From Promethearchaeota archaeon (GTDB lineage Archaea; Asgardarchaeota; Lokiarchaeia; Sigynarchaeales; SOKP01), in the NCBI GenBank assembly GCA_016839655.1, contig JAEOTW010000336.1:1-18826 (forward strand): a stretch of 18,826 nucleotides of DNA, read 5' to 3'. Below the pieces are notes generated by a model. That model was not told the DNA's origin. It worked only from the letters and a program-made list of their open reading frames with translations, and searched no databases. The position numbers were made by a program, and so were the translations under genes. This document shows positions 1-7,308 of this stretch, piece after piece (the first letter of the stretch is position 1; each line of letters begins with the position of its first letter).

Positions 1-101
1 ATGTCTTCTGAAAAACAAACCATCGGGTACGGTTTCAGCTGAAATTTTTCCTCAAGAAAACCACGCTGATAGCAGATTTTTTCCACCATGCGTTGCCCCA
101 T
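1..101 (-). CDS. 5' end of an unidentified gene running off the window
   Basis: A leftward open frame starts at ATG 101 (or ATG 89, four codons later) and stays open to the edge of the window, giving about 33 residues. They include the stretch EKICYQRGFLEEKF and end in VCFSED. I do not recognise the family. Its composition looks more balanced than the AT-rich genes further in, which would fit a resident host gene next to an island. An AT-rich core at 110-124 lies about 20-35 bases upstream and could serve as its promoter, which would make the transcript nearly leaderless. Because only the N-terminus is present, this may also be a chance frame. Confidence 0.35.
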   Translation of the reverse strand, partial: MGQRMVEKICYQRGFLEEKFQLKPYPMVCFSED

Positions 102-131
102 GTGTGTGTGGATAAACTTTAACCCCCCCCC
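101..131. repeat. left boundary motif: GT tract, 15-bp core, C9 tract
   Basis: A TG-dinucleotide tract (101-109) runs into the quasi-palindromic core GGATAAACTTTAACC (110-124). Nine C residues follow (123-131, sharing two with the core). The same core occurs at 18743-18757 with nine G on its inner side and an AC tract on its outer side, so the two composite motifs are arranged as an inverted pair. The core matches its own reverse complement at 12 of 15 positions. It could be an end of a mobile element, or simply a promoter for the leftward gene beginning at 89/101. Confidence 0.4.
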
Positions 132-134
132 GAG

Positions 135-164
135 AAAACTGCTCCGCTGCGGCTCCGCAGTTTT
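135..164. other. GC-rich hairpin near the left boundary
   Basis: AAAACTGC (135-142) pairs perfectly with GCAGTTTT (157-164) around a 14-base GC-rich interior. Within the right part, CTGCGG and CCGCAG can form a competing stem. A run of T follows the right arm, so on the plus strand it resembles a terminator, although no plus-strand gene ends here. It overlaps the start of repeat L1. Confidence 0.4.
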
Positions 165-227
165 TCATTGGGTGAAGATGTTAATGTCGAGTAGGATATG
201 GATTTGATGGATATTACCCGATGCTGG
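152..227 (+). repeat. dispersed repeat L1
   Basis: A 76-base unit beginning GCTCCGCAG, a T run, then GGGTGAAGATG, AATGTCGAG and a GATGCT near its end. A diverged copy of nearly the same length (L2) lies at 2203-2279 in the same orientation. Two more distant relatives lie inverted at 17759-17806 and 18641-18689, sharing the GTTAAYGTCGA block and a TGGRTATT block. L1 and L2 bracket the block with the 58-residue membrane protein, the Hypoth_ymh protein and the 173-residue protein. Confidence 0.5.
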
Positions 228-284
228 AAAATGGTTGGCATGGAGAGCAGGTGAAGAGGGCATCAAAATCAGCATAGTAAAAAC

Positions 285-306
285 CAAAAGGGAAACCACC
301 GTTCCC
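285..306 (-). terminator. hairpin plus T run after the small membrane protein gene
   Basis: GGGAA (290-294) pairs with TTCCC (302-306) around a 7-base loop. Read leftward, the stem is followed by a TTTT run (286-289) and a further T-rich stretch. It lies about 50 bases beyond the stop of the leftward 58-residue gene, which is where a terminator would be expected. Confidence 0.3.
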
Positions 307-358
307 TGAAAAAAGGTCTATGATACAAACTTCTGTCTGAATATATTAATTGTTATTT

Positions 359-535
359 TCAACCGAGTTCTCCAAGGGCTATGTCTTTTTCCCTCCAAAA
401 CATATAAAGTAAAAGGATAGTGAAAATTGCTAGTTGTATAGCCTTGAATATTTTTTCAGAATCAAAAAGATAATAGAGTAAAGTAAAAACACAAAATAGA
501 AATGACGTGATTATATCCCGTTTCTGCATTTTCAT
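359..535 (-). CDS. small two-helix membrane protein (58 residues)
   Basis: An ATG at 535 opens a 58-codon frame that stops at 359. The protein begins MKMQKRD, then has a hydrophobic stretch (residues about 8-25, with FLFCVFTLLYYLF), a short polar turn (DSEKIFK), a second hydrophobic stretch (about 33-46, AIFTILLLYMF) and the charged tail WREKDIALGELG. Two membrane helices with a positively charged N-terminus are visible directly. No Shine-Dalgarno sequence precedes it, and an AT-rich TATA-like stretch lies just upstream. A hairpin with a T run follows it. It is separated from the downstream-facing Hypoth_ymh gene by AT-rich DNA (536-682) in which I see nothing else. It may be a holin- or toxin-like small protein or a membrane effector, but the sequence alone does not show which. 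Confidence 0.45.
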   Translation of the reverse strand: MKMQKRDIITSFLFCVFTLLYYLFDSEKIFKAIQLAIFTILLLYMFWREKDIALGELG

Positions 536-682
536 ATCGTGTATATGCTAATTATTGGACAGAATAAAAGCCGTTTTCGTTATGAAGGCGATTAATTTTT
601 CTATTTAATATCACTCGAAAGTAAAGAGCTTAGAGATATTATTTCATATTTTATCGTAAGTGTGAATTTTATTATACTTGAT

Positions 683-1525
683 TTATTTTAAGACCTTGCA
701 AGCATCAATTCTTCTATGAAGAAAAGAAGTCAATGATAACAAATCGAGTGCATCTTGTTCACTCATCACCCAAGTTATCTTCGGGGCATGAGCTGTTACG
801 TTGCGGAAAGTACCAAACATTCCTTTAAGAAGATTCATGAGTCCTCTATGTTCCATTTGTTCTGTTACTGTATGTAAGGAATTGAAAGCAAGTCTTGGCT
901 TCTTTTCTTTACTAAAACTAAATGCTTCATCAATAAGACGAGAACCATCCAAATCGATTCTACTTTCTCTTCGTATCTTCTCTGCGACGCTTTTTGTTGC
1001 TTCAAGTACCGCATGGAAATAATTGTCCTGTATCAATTCAGCCTTACAAAATACTAATACATCAGGATGTGTGTCTCTCTCAATCAGTTTATATCTTAAT
1101 TTTCTTGCCCTTTGTTCAGCTTCAGATAGTGTCTCTACTCTTTTAGTGGTTCTAAGTCTTCCATCTTCCCCAAGTTCTAAACCCGAGAAGGAGAGAACTT
1201 TGTTTACCTCCGATAAAAGAAAATCGTATTGTGATTTGTCTTGGACAAACCTAACAGGATTCAATGCAATACGAATAAAATTAACAACATTATTGGCACA
1301 TTGGTCTTGTTTCTGACGTTGCGATAAAGCTTGATATAATCTTTCTCTCTTTGAGATAGGGTGGTAATAGTAAGGATTTTTCGGATATTTTTTTGCGTGA
1401 GGGTCCTCAATTTTAGCACTTGATAGCAATTGGTCAATCTCGGCGTTTGTTAATCCTACATTAGTAGCTCCTAAAATATCACACAAACTTCTAAGTAGCT
1501 CATCGTTAAAAGGGGGGATTCTCAT
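683..1525 (-). CDS. TIGR02391 / Hypoth_ymh family protein, HEPN-type C-terminal domain
   Basis: The C-terminal half (about residues 160-275) has the layout of the TIGR02391 (Hypoth_ymh) family: a helix with ELIQDNYFHAVLEA, a central LAFNSL block, and the motif RNVTAH at about residues 241-246, followed by the family's DALDLLSLTSFLHRRID ending. The RN-x3-H arrangement is the HEPN RNase signature, so a role as an RNA-cleaving effector in an antiviral or toxin system is a reasonable inference. No partner antitoxin is obvious. I chose ATG 1525 (MRIPPF) over TTG 1537. A TATA-like ATATATT lies around 1560-1568, which would make the message nearly leaderless. The N-terminal 150 residues are helical, with no recognised domain. 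The flanking genes are divergent or on the far side of AT-rich spacers, so it seems to be a single-gene unit. Confidence 0.8.
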   Translation of the reverse strand: MRIPPFNDELLRSLCDILGATNVGLTNAEIDQLLSSAKIEDPHAKKYPKNPYYYHPISKRERLYQALSQRQKQDQCANNVVNFIRIALNPVRFVQDKSQYDFLLSEVNKVLSFSGLELGEDGRLRTTKRVETLSEAEQRARKLRYKLIERDTHPDVLVFCKAELIQDNYFHAVLEATKSVAEKIRRESRIDLDGSRLIDEAFSFSKEKKPRLAFNSLHTVTEQMEHRGLMNLLKGMFGTFRNVTAHAPKITWVMSEQDALDLLSLTSFLHRRIDACKVLK

Positions 1526-1648
1526 GTTTAAAATCAAATTTTGATTATGACGCCCCCCCTAATATATTAATCCTAAATATTATGTCGTATACGTACTCGG
1601 GGTAAATTTGATAATTTTTAAAAACTCTAAAAAATTAAAGATACTTAA

Positions 1649-2170
1649 ATGGATATTGATTCATTTATAACTGGATTCCTTGCGGATTTTTTAGCTGGAT
1701 TCATTGGCATCTTCATCGGGTTACAGGCGGAAAAATGGTGGGAAGATAGACAGGAACAAAAGGTAATAGAAGACACACTCCCCTACATTTATGTAGAATT
1801 ATGTGAAAATCTTCTCCTTTTTGAAGGTGATGAAATATATACAGTAAGCAATTATTGGACTGTATATCACCATATTCTAGTTAAATGGAAAAATCCGAAT
1901 TTAATGAAAATAATTAGAGTTTATAAGTTATTGGATAGAGTTCATAAAAATGAAGAATACAGGGATGAAGCGGCTGGATTGATAATAGCTGTTCTAAAAT
2001 ATTTTGATAATGAATTGAAAAAGAATAAAAATTTAATAAAAAAATATGAAAAAGTATATGAAGAGTTTTATGATACTCAAGAAGATAGATATTTAACCAA
2101 AAGTCCTTACATACCCTATTTTATATCGTTAAATCAAAGAAAAGCAGAACTTGGTCGAGTGCGACAATAA
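1649..2170 (+). CDS. membrane-anchored protein of unknown function (173 residues)
   Basis: The N-terminus carries one clear hydrophobic segment (residues about 7-25, with FLAGFIGIFIG). This is followed at once by a charged, Trp-containing junction (AEKWWEDRQEQK) and a helical, Lys/Glu-rich cytoplasmic-looking domain with many Tyr. Similar one-helix proteins with a KWWEDR-like junction are found near defence genes in prokaryotes, but I cannot name a family. The gene is divergent from the Hypoth_ymh gene, and the two start regions share a 120-base AT-rich spacer containing TAATTTTTAAAAA, a possible TATA element. No Shine-Dalgarno sequence precedes the ATG. Repeat L2 and a T run (2212-2217) follow the stop and may end its transcript. 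Function is not assigned. Confidence 0.65.
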   Translation: MDIDSFITGFLADFLAGFIGIFIGLQAEKWWEDRQEQKVIEDTLPYIYVELCENLLLFEGDEIYTVSNYWTVYHHILVKWKNPNLMKIIRVYKLLDRVHKNEEYRDEAAGLIIAVLKYFDNELKKNKNLIKKYEKVYEEFYDTQEDRYLTKSPYIPYFISLNQRKAELGRVRQ

Positions 2171-2202
2171 AATAAATAACCAATAATAATCTTTCCTCTT
2201 AC

Positions 2203-2279
2203 GCTCCGTAGTTTTTTAGTCGGGTGAAGATGCCCAATGTCGAGCAAGAGATTGATGAGAGAGCATTATCCGATGCTTT
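2203..2279 (+). repeat. dispersed repeat L2
   Basis: A 77-base diverged copy of L1 (152-227) in the same orientation. It shares GCTCCG, the T run, GGGTGAAGATG, AATGTCGAG and CCGATGCT. It sits in the gap between the rightward 173-residue gene and the leftward HEPN gene. Together with L1 it brackets the block 230-2200, as would be expected of a gene cassette gained or lost through the repeats. Confidence 0.5.
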
Positions 2280-2316
2280 GATGAAGATATTTACTAGAAG
2301 GGTATGTTATTTGAGC

Positions 2317-2763
2317 TTAAATATCATTAATTAATTGCACAAGAGCTCTAATGGATGAGAATAAATATTTTCTTGTCTCATCAGGTGTAAAATGCCTTCC
2401 CGAATTGTGAAAAAGGTCGTTCCTTAATTTTCTTACAGTATCCAAGTCGTTTTTAATCGTCGGATTAGTTGTCAAAGGATTACGGTTACTGCATATACGT
2501 CTAATTCTCTTATTGAAAGTATCATATTGTCTATGGGTTCTAAGTTTTAGAGGAAGAAAGAACTTTAAAAATGAATCAACGCTTCTACCAATTAACAGAC
2601 CCCAAAGTAGATATTTTCTTTGTCTTCTGAGTCTGTTGTATTGGAGAGTTAGTTGGAAATCATTTCTAATATTATTTCCCACTGGATTCTGGATAATCAC
2701 AGCCTTAGTTTGAAAAGCGAATAAAAGGGAAGTCAACTCAGAACGGAAACTTCTACGAGGCAT
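2317..2763 (-). CDS. small HEPN-like protein, partner of the upstream nuclease
   Basis: A 148-residue basic, helical protein with the motif KLRNDLFHNSG near the C-terminus (Arg114, Asn115, His119). The RN-x3-H spacing is that of HEPN RNases, and the preceding basic helix and the short LFSSIRALVQLI helix after it also fit a HEPN bundle. The start is well supported: GGGAGGT lies eight bases before ATG 2763. The gene overlaps the end of the upstream PD-(D/E)XK nuclease by 11 bases, so the two are co-transcribed and probably translationally coupled. A DNase-like protein and an RNase-like protein made together suggest either a toxin with a modulator or a two-component defence system. The N-terminal half has no recognisable domain. 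Very short HEPN proteins of this kind usually act as dimers. Confidence 0.65.
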   Translation of the reverse strand: MPRRSFRSELTSLLFAFQTKAVIIQNPVGNNIRNDFQLTLQYNRLRRQRKYLLWGLLIGRSVDSFLKFFLPLKLRTHRQYDTFNKRIRRICSNRNPLTTNPTIKNDLDTVRKLRNDLFHNSGRHFTPDETRKYLFSSIRALVQLINDI

Positions 2764-3670
2764 TAGAAAAGACCTCCCTCATTTTTCTTTTATTTGACAA
2801 AATCTTTGCTGAATGAACATTCCAACCCGCAGTTGTTAGCATTCTTAAGTATCTCATTTTATCATATTCTGGTCCTGATACATCTCCATTTATTATTAGA
2901 ATCATTTCATTTGTAGGAACTTGTTTTATTGTGCCGTTGCGTTTTTGATATCTTATAAGCCTAGATTTAATAAGTAGATTTTGTATGCTCCTTGTGTTCA
3001 TTTTCTTGAAGGATTTCACTTCGACGATTTTATCATTAATATAAAAATCAAAATAAAATTTTAGATTCATATCTTGTTTCAAGTAATAATTCTTGAGATT
3101 CCGTACTCCGTAATTTCTATGTAGTTCAAAATTTAGGCCATGTAATTTTTCAAAGACAATTTTCTCAAATTCTAAATTTGACATGGGGCGGTAGAAAAAT
3201 TCGTTTAAATTTATTTTCTCCAATAACTTGTATCTTGAATTATTAAACTCCCTTTCTAAATTCCAAAGTTTAAAATTACTTTCCTTTGGCTTTGTATAAA
3301 GGCGACTATCTGTATTAAAATCGTATAATACTTTATCGAATAATCCCTCGAGCAATTCAAGGCAATAAGGTTTCCATAAACTGGAGTCTAAGATGAAAAG
3401 AAGAAATACTGAGTCGTTTCCAAAAAATAATTTTGCTTCAAAAAGATGTTCTATCAATCGTAATGTTTTCCAATCAACATTTTCCATCCTTGTTTTTTCC
3501 TGTAAAGACGTAATTTCAATGAAGGTCAGTAAATTCTCGAAATTAATCATAAAATCAGGTATAAAAGAGAACTCGGAAATTGAGGCTCTTTCTAAACGGA
3601 TTTCATCTGAAAACAGTTCTTTTAGTTTGAGAATGATTCCATCCTTTGTTGTAATAGATTCATTTAACAT
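2753..3670 (-). CDS. protein with two PD-(D/E)XK nuclease-like domains
   Basis: Two restriction-endonuclease-like cores can be read in this 305-residue protein. The C-terminal one (about residues 165-270) has a helix with a conserved-type Glu (FEKIVFEKL), then Asp208 in FYFDFYI and Glu217-Val-Lys219 in IVEVKSF: a complete D...ExK site. The N-terminal one (about 25-110) has PDF at 38-40 followed by Glu52-Ile-Thr54, where Lys of the ExK motif is replaced by Thr, so it is likely inactive or regulatory. The start ATG 3670 lies next to a promoter region shared with the divergent HEPN gene at 3801. The coding end overlaps the small HEPN gene by 11 bases. The likely role is a DNA-cleaving effector or sensor of a defence system. 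I do not recognise a named family. Confidence 0.65.
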   Translation of the reverse strand: MLNESITTKDGIILKLKELFSDEIRLERASISEFSFIPDFMINFENLLTFIEITSLQEKTRMENVDWKTLRLIEHLFEAKLFFGNDSVFLLFILDSSLWKPYCLELLEGLFDKVLYDFNTDSRLYTKPKESNFKLWNLEREFNNSRYKLLEKINLNEFFYRPMSNLEFEKIVFEKLHGLNFELHRNYGVRNLKNYYLKQDMNLKFYFDFYINDKIVEVKSFKKMNTRSIQNLLIKSRLIRYQKRNGTIKQVPTNEMILIINGDVSGPEYDKMRYLRMLTTAGWNVHSAKILSNKRKMREVFSNAS

Positions 3671-3756
3671 ATACTAACATCCCAAATTTGTGTCAGCGTT
3701 AATTAATATTATTGTCTTCCATTTACTCATTTAAGCACATTCAACGAATGTCATAT

Positions 3757-3776
3757 CTCACATGTGAGTTTAAATT
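3757..3776. promoter_or_regulatory. 12-bp palindrome abutting a TATA-like box
   Basis: CTCACATGTGAG (3757-3768) is a perfect palindrome immediately followed by TTTAAATT (3769-3776). Counting about 27 bases from that box reaches the ATG at 3801, so the HEPN gene would be leaderless. The palindrome sits where TFB recognition would occur and lies between two divergent genes, so it is a candidate repressor site. Confidence 0.4.
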
Positions 3777-3800
3777 CCAATGAAATTATTGTAACATTGT

Positions 3801-4442
3801 ATGAAAGCATTCCAAACGAGAAGTCGTAGTTTAGTAATTGGATTAACTACTCCTTCAGAGTATCTTGAATATGCAAGACGAGCTCTCTTGGATGAGGGTC
3901 CTGGTAGTGAAGAAAACGGTTTATCAAATATTAAAAGAGCCATTGACTCTCAATTGGATATTCTGTTAGATTATTTTTCTTTACTTAGAATTTCTAATAG
4001 AAAGAGATGGAATTTTCCAAAAAAGATAGATATTCTTCAAAATATTGGGGTAACTACTCCTACAATATTAAAGTTGATTAATAAAAAAAGGAATGAAATG
4101 GAACATGAATTTAAAAAACCTGAGCGAGAAAACGTTTTGGAATATTTAGGAATTGATGAATTATTCATAGAATTATTTAAGAGTTGGAAGGAAGTAATTG
4201 AAATTATTATTGATTATGATAATAATTATGCATTGTGGGTAGACCAAGAGAGTGAAATAATAAGAATATATGATAACACAAAATACATTTTAGAATCAGG
4301 AGGAGTCGAGGTATTTGGAGAAAATGGAAAATATAAAACAAAATATCTCATTGATGAAATAAAAATTAAAAACCTTGATTCATGGTTAGATGTATGCAGT
4401 AGGTATTTGGTTAATTTCTATAAAAGAAATTGTTCTGAATAG
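3801..4442 (+). CDS. HEPN-domain protein (213 residues)
   Basis: The N-terminal 130 residues read as a HEPN helical bundle. There is a helix TPSEYLEYARRALLD, then a second helix NIKRAIDSQLDILLDYF of the type seen in HEPN proteins, and the catalytic-type motif KKRNEMEHEF with Arg97, Asn98 and His102. The C-terminal third (about 145-213) is a Lys/Asp/Tyr-rich region with no family I know. This is the third RN-x3-H protein within 3.5 kb, yet the three are not obviously paralogous. Expression appears to start from the palindrome/TATA region at 3757-3776, giving a leaderless message. The next gene (4518-5639) is convergent, so no co-transcribed partner is apparent. A role as an RNase effector or as a nucleotide-transferase-associated toxin (MNT-HEPN) is possible, but no MNT gene is nearby. 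Confidence 0.65.
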   Translation: MKAFQTRSRSLVIGLTTPSEYLEYARRALLDEGPGSEENGLSNIKRAIDSQLDILLDYFSLLRISNRKRWNFPKKIDILQNIGVTTPTILKLINKKRNEMEHEFKKPERENVLEYLGIDELFIELFKSWKEVIEIIIDYDNNYALWVDQESEIIRIYDNTKYILESGGVEVFGENGKYKTKYLIDEIKIKNLDSWLDVCSRYLVNFYKRNCSE

Positions 4443-4517
4443 AATGTCATGGGTAGTTGGTCAATGACTTACAAGAAAATTTTTCGAGCGTACCAATCCG
4501 CACAAATTTATGAACAA

Positions 4518-5639
4518 TTAGATAGTATTTGGCATCATTCTTATAATCATTATAATGTTCAGTTTTTCGAGTTCAAATAATATATCCTTGATGTAAGTAA
4601 TAATATTTTGGTCCATTACTGAAAAGTTATCTATGTAATATGATATATCATCTGGCGTTATTCCATCAACAGCAGTATAAAAGTCCTTTCTTAATTTTAA
4701 ATAAGTATGGATTAGTAAGTGATAATAGGGTATCATATAATGATGTTCCATTTCAACAATAGAAGTTGTACTATCATCTTCTTCTATGATTTTTGCCGTC
4801 CCTGTACCTAGGAACCCACACAGTTCATAAAAAACTATGTCTCTGTTTTCTTCCATATGTTCACCAAAGTCTATAGTTTTTGTAAAATTACCAAATTTTA
4901 CTGTTATCTTTTTAATATATCCAAAATTGTCACGCATCAAGAATGTTTTTTCACTTTTAGAATATTTTCTAATATATTGATATCCTTTTGGAACCATTAT
5001 GTTATAATTATGGAACCATAATCCAGAGTAGTCATTTGTAAACATTTCAAGAACATCTATCACAAAACACTCCTCATTTCTTCCTCCATGAAGTCTTGTT
5101 TTCTTTATTGTCCCCCTATCCTCAATAAATGAACTTGGTATCAACATCCACTGAAGGAAATTATAATCGACTAGGTCAGCTTTAATCGCAAAAAATAGAG
5201 GTCTCTTCATCATACGAGCATATTCTTTTAATCTTTCCATATATTTCAAAGACACAACATATTCTTTCTGATTTTCTTTCATCTTTTTTGTTTCAACAAG
5301 AATCGTTTCGTAGTCTTCCACATTATTCTCGATGTTTTCCTTTTTTATTGAGATTAAAAAATCTGGGATTGCATACTCTTTATCTAGGTAATTTTTCTGA
5401 GGTAGAGGAATAACATTATCCATAGTTCCCAGTACCATACACATTAACAGAAATTCATCTTCAGCTTTTAACCCTGCAAGCCGTCCTTCAATAATCTCTT
5501 CAGATTGACCAATTTCATTTAGAATCGCATTTTCAATGGCATTAAATGCTTCAACTGGGAGGTTTATCCTTTCATTTAACATTCTGAGCTGTTTTAATGA
5601 GTTCAATAACTCTATCGAAGTGACTTTTTTTACGGTCAT
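4518..5639 (-). CDS. PD-(D/E)XK nuclease-like protein (373 residues)
   Basis: Near the N-terminus, YAIPDFLIS (about residues 90-98 from ATG 5639) provides the PD motif. LVETKKM (about 114-120) provides E-x-K, with a variable insert of some 20 residues between them. A preceding helix KAEDEFLLMCMVLG supplies the usual Glu-bearing helix. This is a complete catalytic core and the protein is probably a DNA endonuclease. Residues from 180 on alternate strands and helices, with an aromatic WFHNYNIMVPKGYQYI stretch, and end in a helical region. I cannot assign that region. I chose ATG 5639 over an upstream TTG at 5648. No Shine-Dalgarno sequence is present. The PDF...E-x-K layout resembles the degenerate N-terminal domain of the 305-residue protein at 2753-3670, so the two may be distant relatives. 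The gene is convergent with the HEPN gene at 3801. Confidence 0.6.
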   Translation of the reverse strand: MTVKKVTSIELLNSLKQLRMLNERINLPVEAFNAIENAILNEIGQSEEIIEGRLAGLKAEDEFLLMCMVLGTMDNVIPLPQKNYLDKEYAIPDFLISIKKENIENNVEDYETILVETKKMKENQKEYVVSLKYMERLKEYARMMKRPLFFAIKADLVDYNFLQWMLIPSSFIEDRGTIKKTRLHGGRNEECFVIDVLEMFTNDYSGLWFHNYNIMVPKGYQYIRKYSKSEKTFLMRDNFGYIKKITVKFGNFTKTIDFGEHMEENRDIVFYELCGFLGTGTAKIIEEDDSTTSIVEMEHHYMIPYYHLLIHTYLKLRKDFYTAVDGITPDDISYYIDNFSVMDQNIITYIKDILFELEKLNIIMIIRMMPNTI

Positions 5640-5822
5640 TTCAATCAACAGATATGTTTGAAATTTTATTTTTATTTTCTGATTTTATTATCATCGCACG
5701 ATTCCCGTTCCGATATTGTTAGTTGGATTACTTACTGAAAAATAATCTTGGAATTTCGCACGCTGAAAGTTGATTCTTACGCCATAATCAATTAATACGA
5801 CTGATTTTACGAGTTCATCAAT

Positions 5823-6119
5823 ATGGGTATGAAAGCAAGAATAAAATCCATGTCTCCTGATGAATTTAGGAAAGAGGCTGAACGATTGTCTAAATATTTT
5901 GACTTGAGGGGATGTGAAATTGAAAAATGCATCAACGAGAGAATCAAGAGTAAGAACTCAGCTAACTTAGATGGTTTGATTAAAGCTGGATTTGCGGCTC
6001 GCCTTATAATAGAATCAATACATAACCCACACCCCGTCTATAAGGAAATTCTCGGGATGGATGATGAAGAGTATAATTGGTTAATAGAAGAAAAGAAAAA
6101 GGCTGACAGTGAATTATAA
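5823..6119 (+). CDS. small helical protein of unknown function (98 residues)
   Basis: A charged protein of about 98 residues, predicted helical throughout by eye, with the segments SPDEFRKEAERLSKYFD, RGCEIEKCINERIK and a C-terminal EEYNWLIEEKKKADSEL. It has two Cys but no metal-binding pattern. It starts at ATG 5823 or ATG 5829. Neither has a Shine-Dalgarno sequence. It is the last gene before the 52-bp palindrome at 6161 and points the same way as cas1, although 160 bases and its own promoter separate cas1 from it. It is not recognised. The size and charge would suit a small regulator or antitoxin. Confidence 0.5.
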   Translation: MGMKARIKSMSPDEFRKEAERLSKYFDLRGCEIEKCINERIKSKNSANLDGLIKAGFAARLIIESIHNPHPVYKEILGMDDEEYNWLIEEKKKADSEL

Positions 6120-6160
6120 AAGAATAAAAGTGGAATAAATTAGGAGTAAGATTATACTTG

Positions 6161-6212
6161 TTATTATAGATACCCGTATCTACGTATACGGATATACGGA
6201 TTTCTATAATAA
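6161..6212. repeat. 52-bp dyad-symmetric element, copy A
   Basis: The arms TTATTATAGA (6161-6170) and TCTATAATAA (6203-6212) are perfect inverted repeats. Exactly midway lies the palindrome CGTATACG (6183-6190). Further CCGTAT/ATACGG half-sites fill the space between arms and centre. Copy B at 14861-14912 has the same length, arms and centre and differs at about nine positions. A second TATCTATAAT half-arm follows at 6225-6234. Copy A lies 70 bases before the cas1 start. It could be an integrase recognition site or element end, or an operator. Confidence 0.7.
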
Positions 6213-6243
6213 ATTATAATAAAGTATCTATAATTCGGGAAGA

Positions 6244-6250
6244 TATATAA
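6244..6250 (+). promoter_or_regulatory. TATA-like box before cas1
   Basis: TATATAA at 6244-6250 lies about 35 bases before ATG 6283, so transcription would start close to 6272. It is just inside the palindrome and its extra half-arm, which would let a protein bound to the palindrome influence cas1 expression. Confidence 0.35.
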
Positions 6251-6282
6251 TTTAGTAAAGGATATAGTATAATAGAACTAAT

Positions 6283-7308
6283 ATGGGGAGGAAGAAAGAT
6301 ATAAAAATTATCCTAGATACCTACGGTAATTATCTAGGGATGGAAAAAGGGTGCATTGTTTTAAGAGATAAAAAAGGAAATGAATCAAGATATCCTCTGA
6401 TTGAGGATACAGTCAGCGAGATTGTTCTGAACAGCGGAAACATGGTAAGTACAGGTCTACTATGCTCTATGGGGTTCTGGGGAACAGACGTTCTGATTGC
6501 TACACGGAACGGTAAGCCGATAGCTATGCTGAAAAGCCTTGATGACGATTGCCACGTTGAAACGAGAATAAGCCAGTATAGGGCACTGAAGAACGGCAAA
6601 GGCTGTTATATTGCGAAGCGGTTAGTTGAGGGAAAAATCGAAGGGCAGAAGAATTTACTGCTCAAGTATGGGTTGGAAGCGAATGACTCGATTAGTCAAA
6701 AGGTCAGGGAGATACGTGAGTCTAGGCTGTCAATTCTTAGGAGAAAGCTGTTAGGGTTGGAAGGCAAGTTTGGCAGATATTACTTTAAACAGGTATTTCG
6801 GCTGTTCCCCGATCAAATAAGACCCATGTATCGCTCGTCGTACAGGGCTTATGACGGTGTGAATAATATGTTCAATTTAGCCTATAGGATACTTTTCTGG
6901 AAGTGCTATAGAGCCCTGATTCAAGCTCATCTGGAACCGTATCTCGGATTCTTGCATAAAATACAGTTTGGGAGACCGAGCCTGGTCTGTGATTTTATAG
7001 AACTGTACCGACATCTGATTGATAATTTCCTTATCGAGTACTGTCAAGACCTTGGACCTGAAGATTTCTGCGTTAAAACTGAGGAGAAGAATAAGAAGCG
7101 GGGGAAGAGGGTGTACCTGATTGATTCCTTGACACAGGATTTGGTGGATAAGCTCTTTGACTACTTTCAAACGAAGGTCTACATTCCCAGGGTTAAAAGA
7201 GGGAAGAAACAGGAGCTGGAGACTTTGATTGATGAAGAGGCTTTCTTGATTGGTAGATACCTTCGGCTCAAAGGGGAAAGTTGGGTTCCTAGAATAGCTG
7301 TTCCGTGA
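6283..7308 (+). CDS. cas1: stand-alone Cas1 family integrase
   Basis: This is a full-length Cas1 of 341 residues. The N-terminal beta domain (1-85) ends in the family-typical MLKSLDD region. The C-terminal helical domain carries the metal-binding residues in the expected blocks: Glu160 in GLEGKFGRYYF, His225 in YLGFLHKIQFGRPSL, and Asp237 in VCDFIELYRH. All three are present, so the protein should be an active DNA integrase that joins 3'-OH ends to target DNA. No cas2, cas4, effector cas genes or CRISPR repeats are in the window, and no family B DNA polymerase is present as in known casposons. It is therefore a Cas1-solo type or a new Cas1-encoding element. The gene follows a 52-bp palindrome and a TATA box, and its stop overlaps the GTG start of a peptidase gene (GTGA). 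It looks GC-richer than the defence genes to its left, which fits separate origin. Confidence 0.93.
   Translation: MGRKKDIKIILDTYGNYLGMEKGCIVLRDKKGNESRYPLIEDTVSEIVLNSGNMVSTGLLCSMGFWGTDVLIATRNGKPIAMLKSLDDDCHVETRISQYRALKNGKGCYIAKRLVEGKIEGQKNLLLKYGLEANDSISQKVREIRESRLSILRRKLLGLEGKFGRYYFKQVFRLFPDQIRPMYRSSYRAYDGVNNMFNLAYRILFWKCYRALIQAHLEPYLGFLHKIQFGRPSLVCDFIELYRHLIDNFLIEYCQDLGPEDFCVKTEEKNKKRGKRVYLIDSLTQDLVDKLFDYFQTKVYIPRVKRGKKQELETLIDEEAFLIGRYLRLKGESWVPRIAVP

Noticed and set aside
801..1316. Plus-strand frames of 73 and 97 codons
   Set aside because: They lie antisense within the Hypoth_ymh gene, have a Ser/Leu-rich shadow composition and show no start signals.
3801..4442. MNT-HEPN toxin-antitoxin pair
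   Set aside because: The HEPN motif is present but no nucleotidyltransferase (GSxxxGxxxxxSDxD) gene is adjacent on either side.
6161..6240. CRISPR-like repeats next to cas1
   Set aside because: Only one palindrome plus a half-arm is present. There are no regularly spaced repeats or unique spacers. The other copy is 8.7 kb away.
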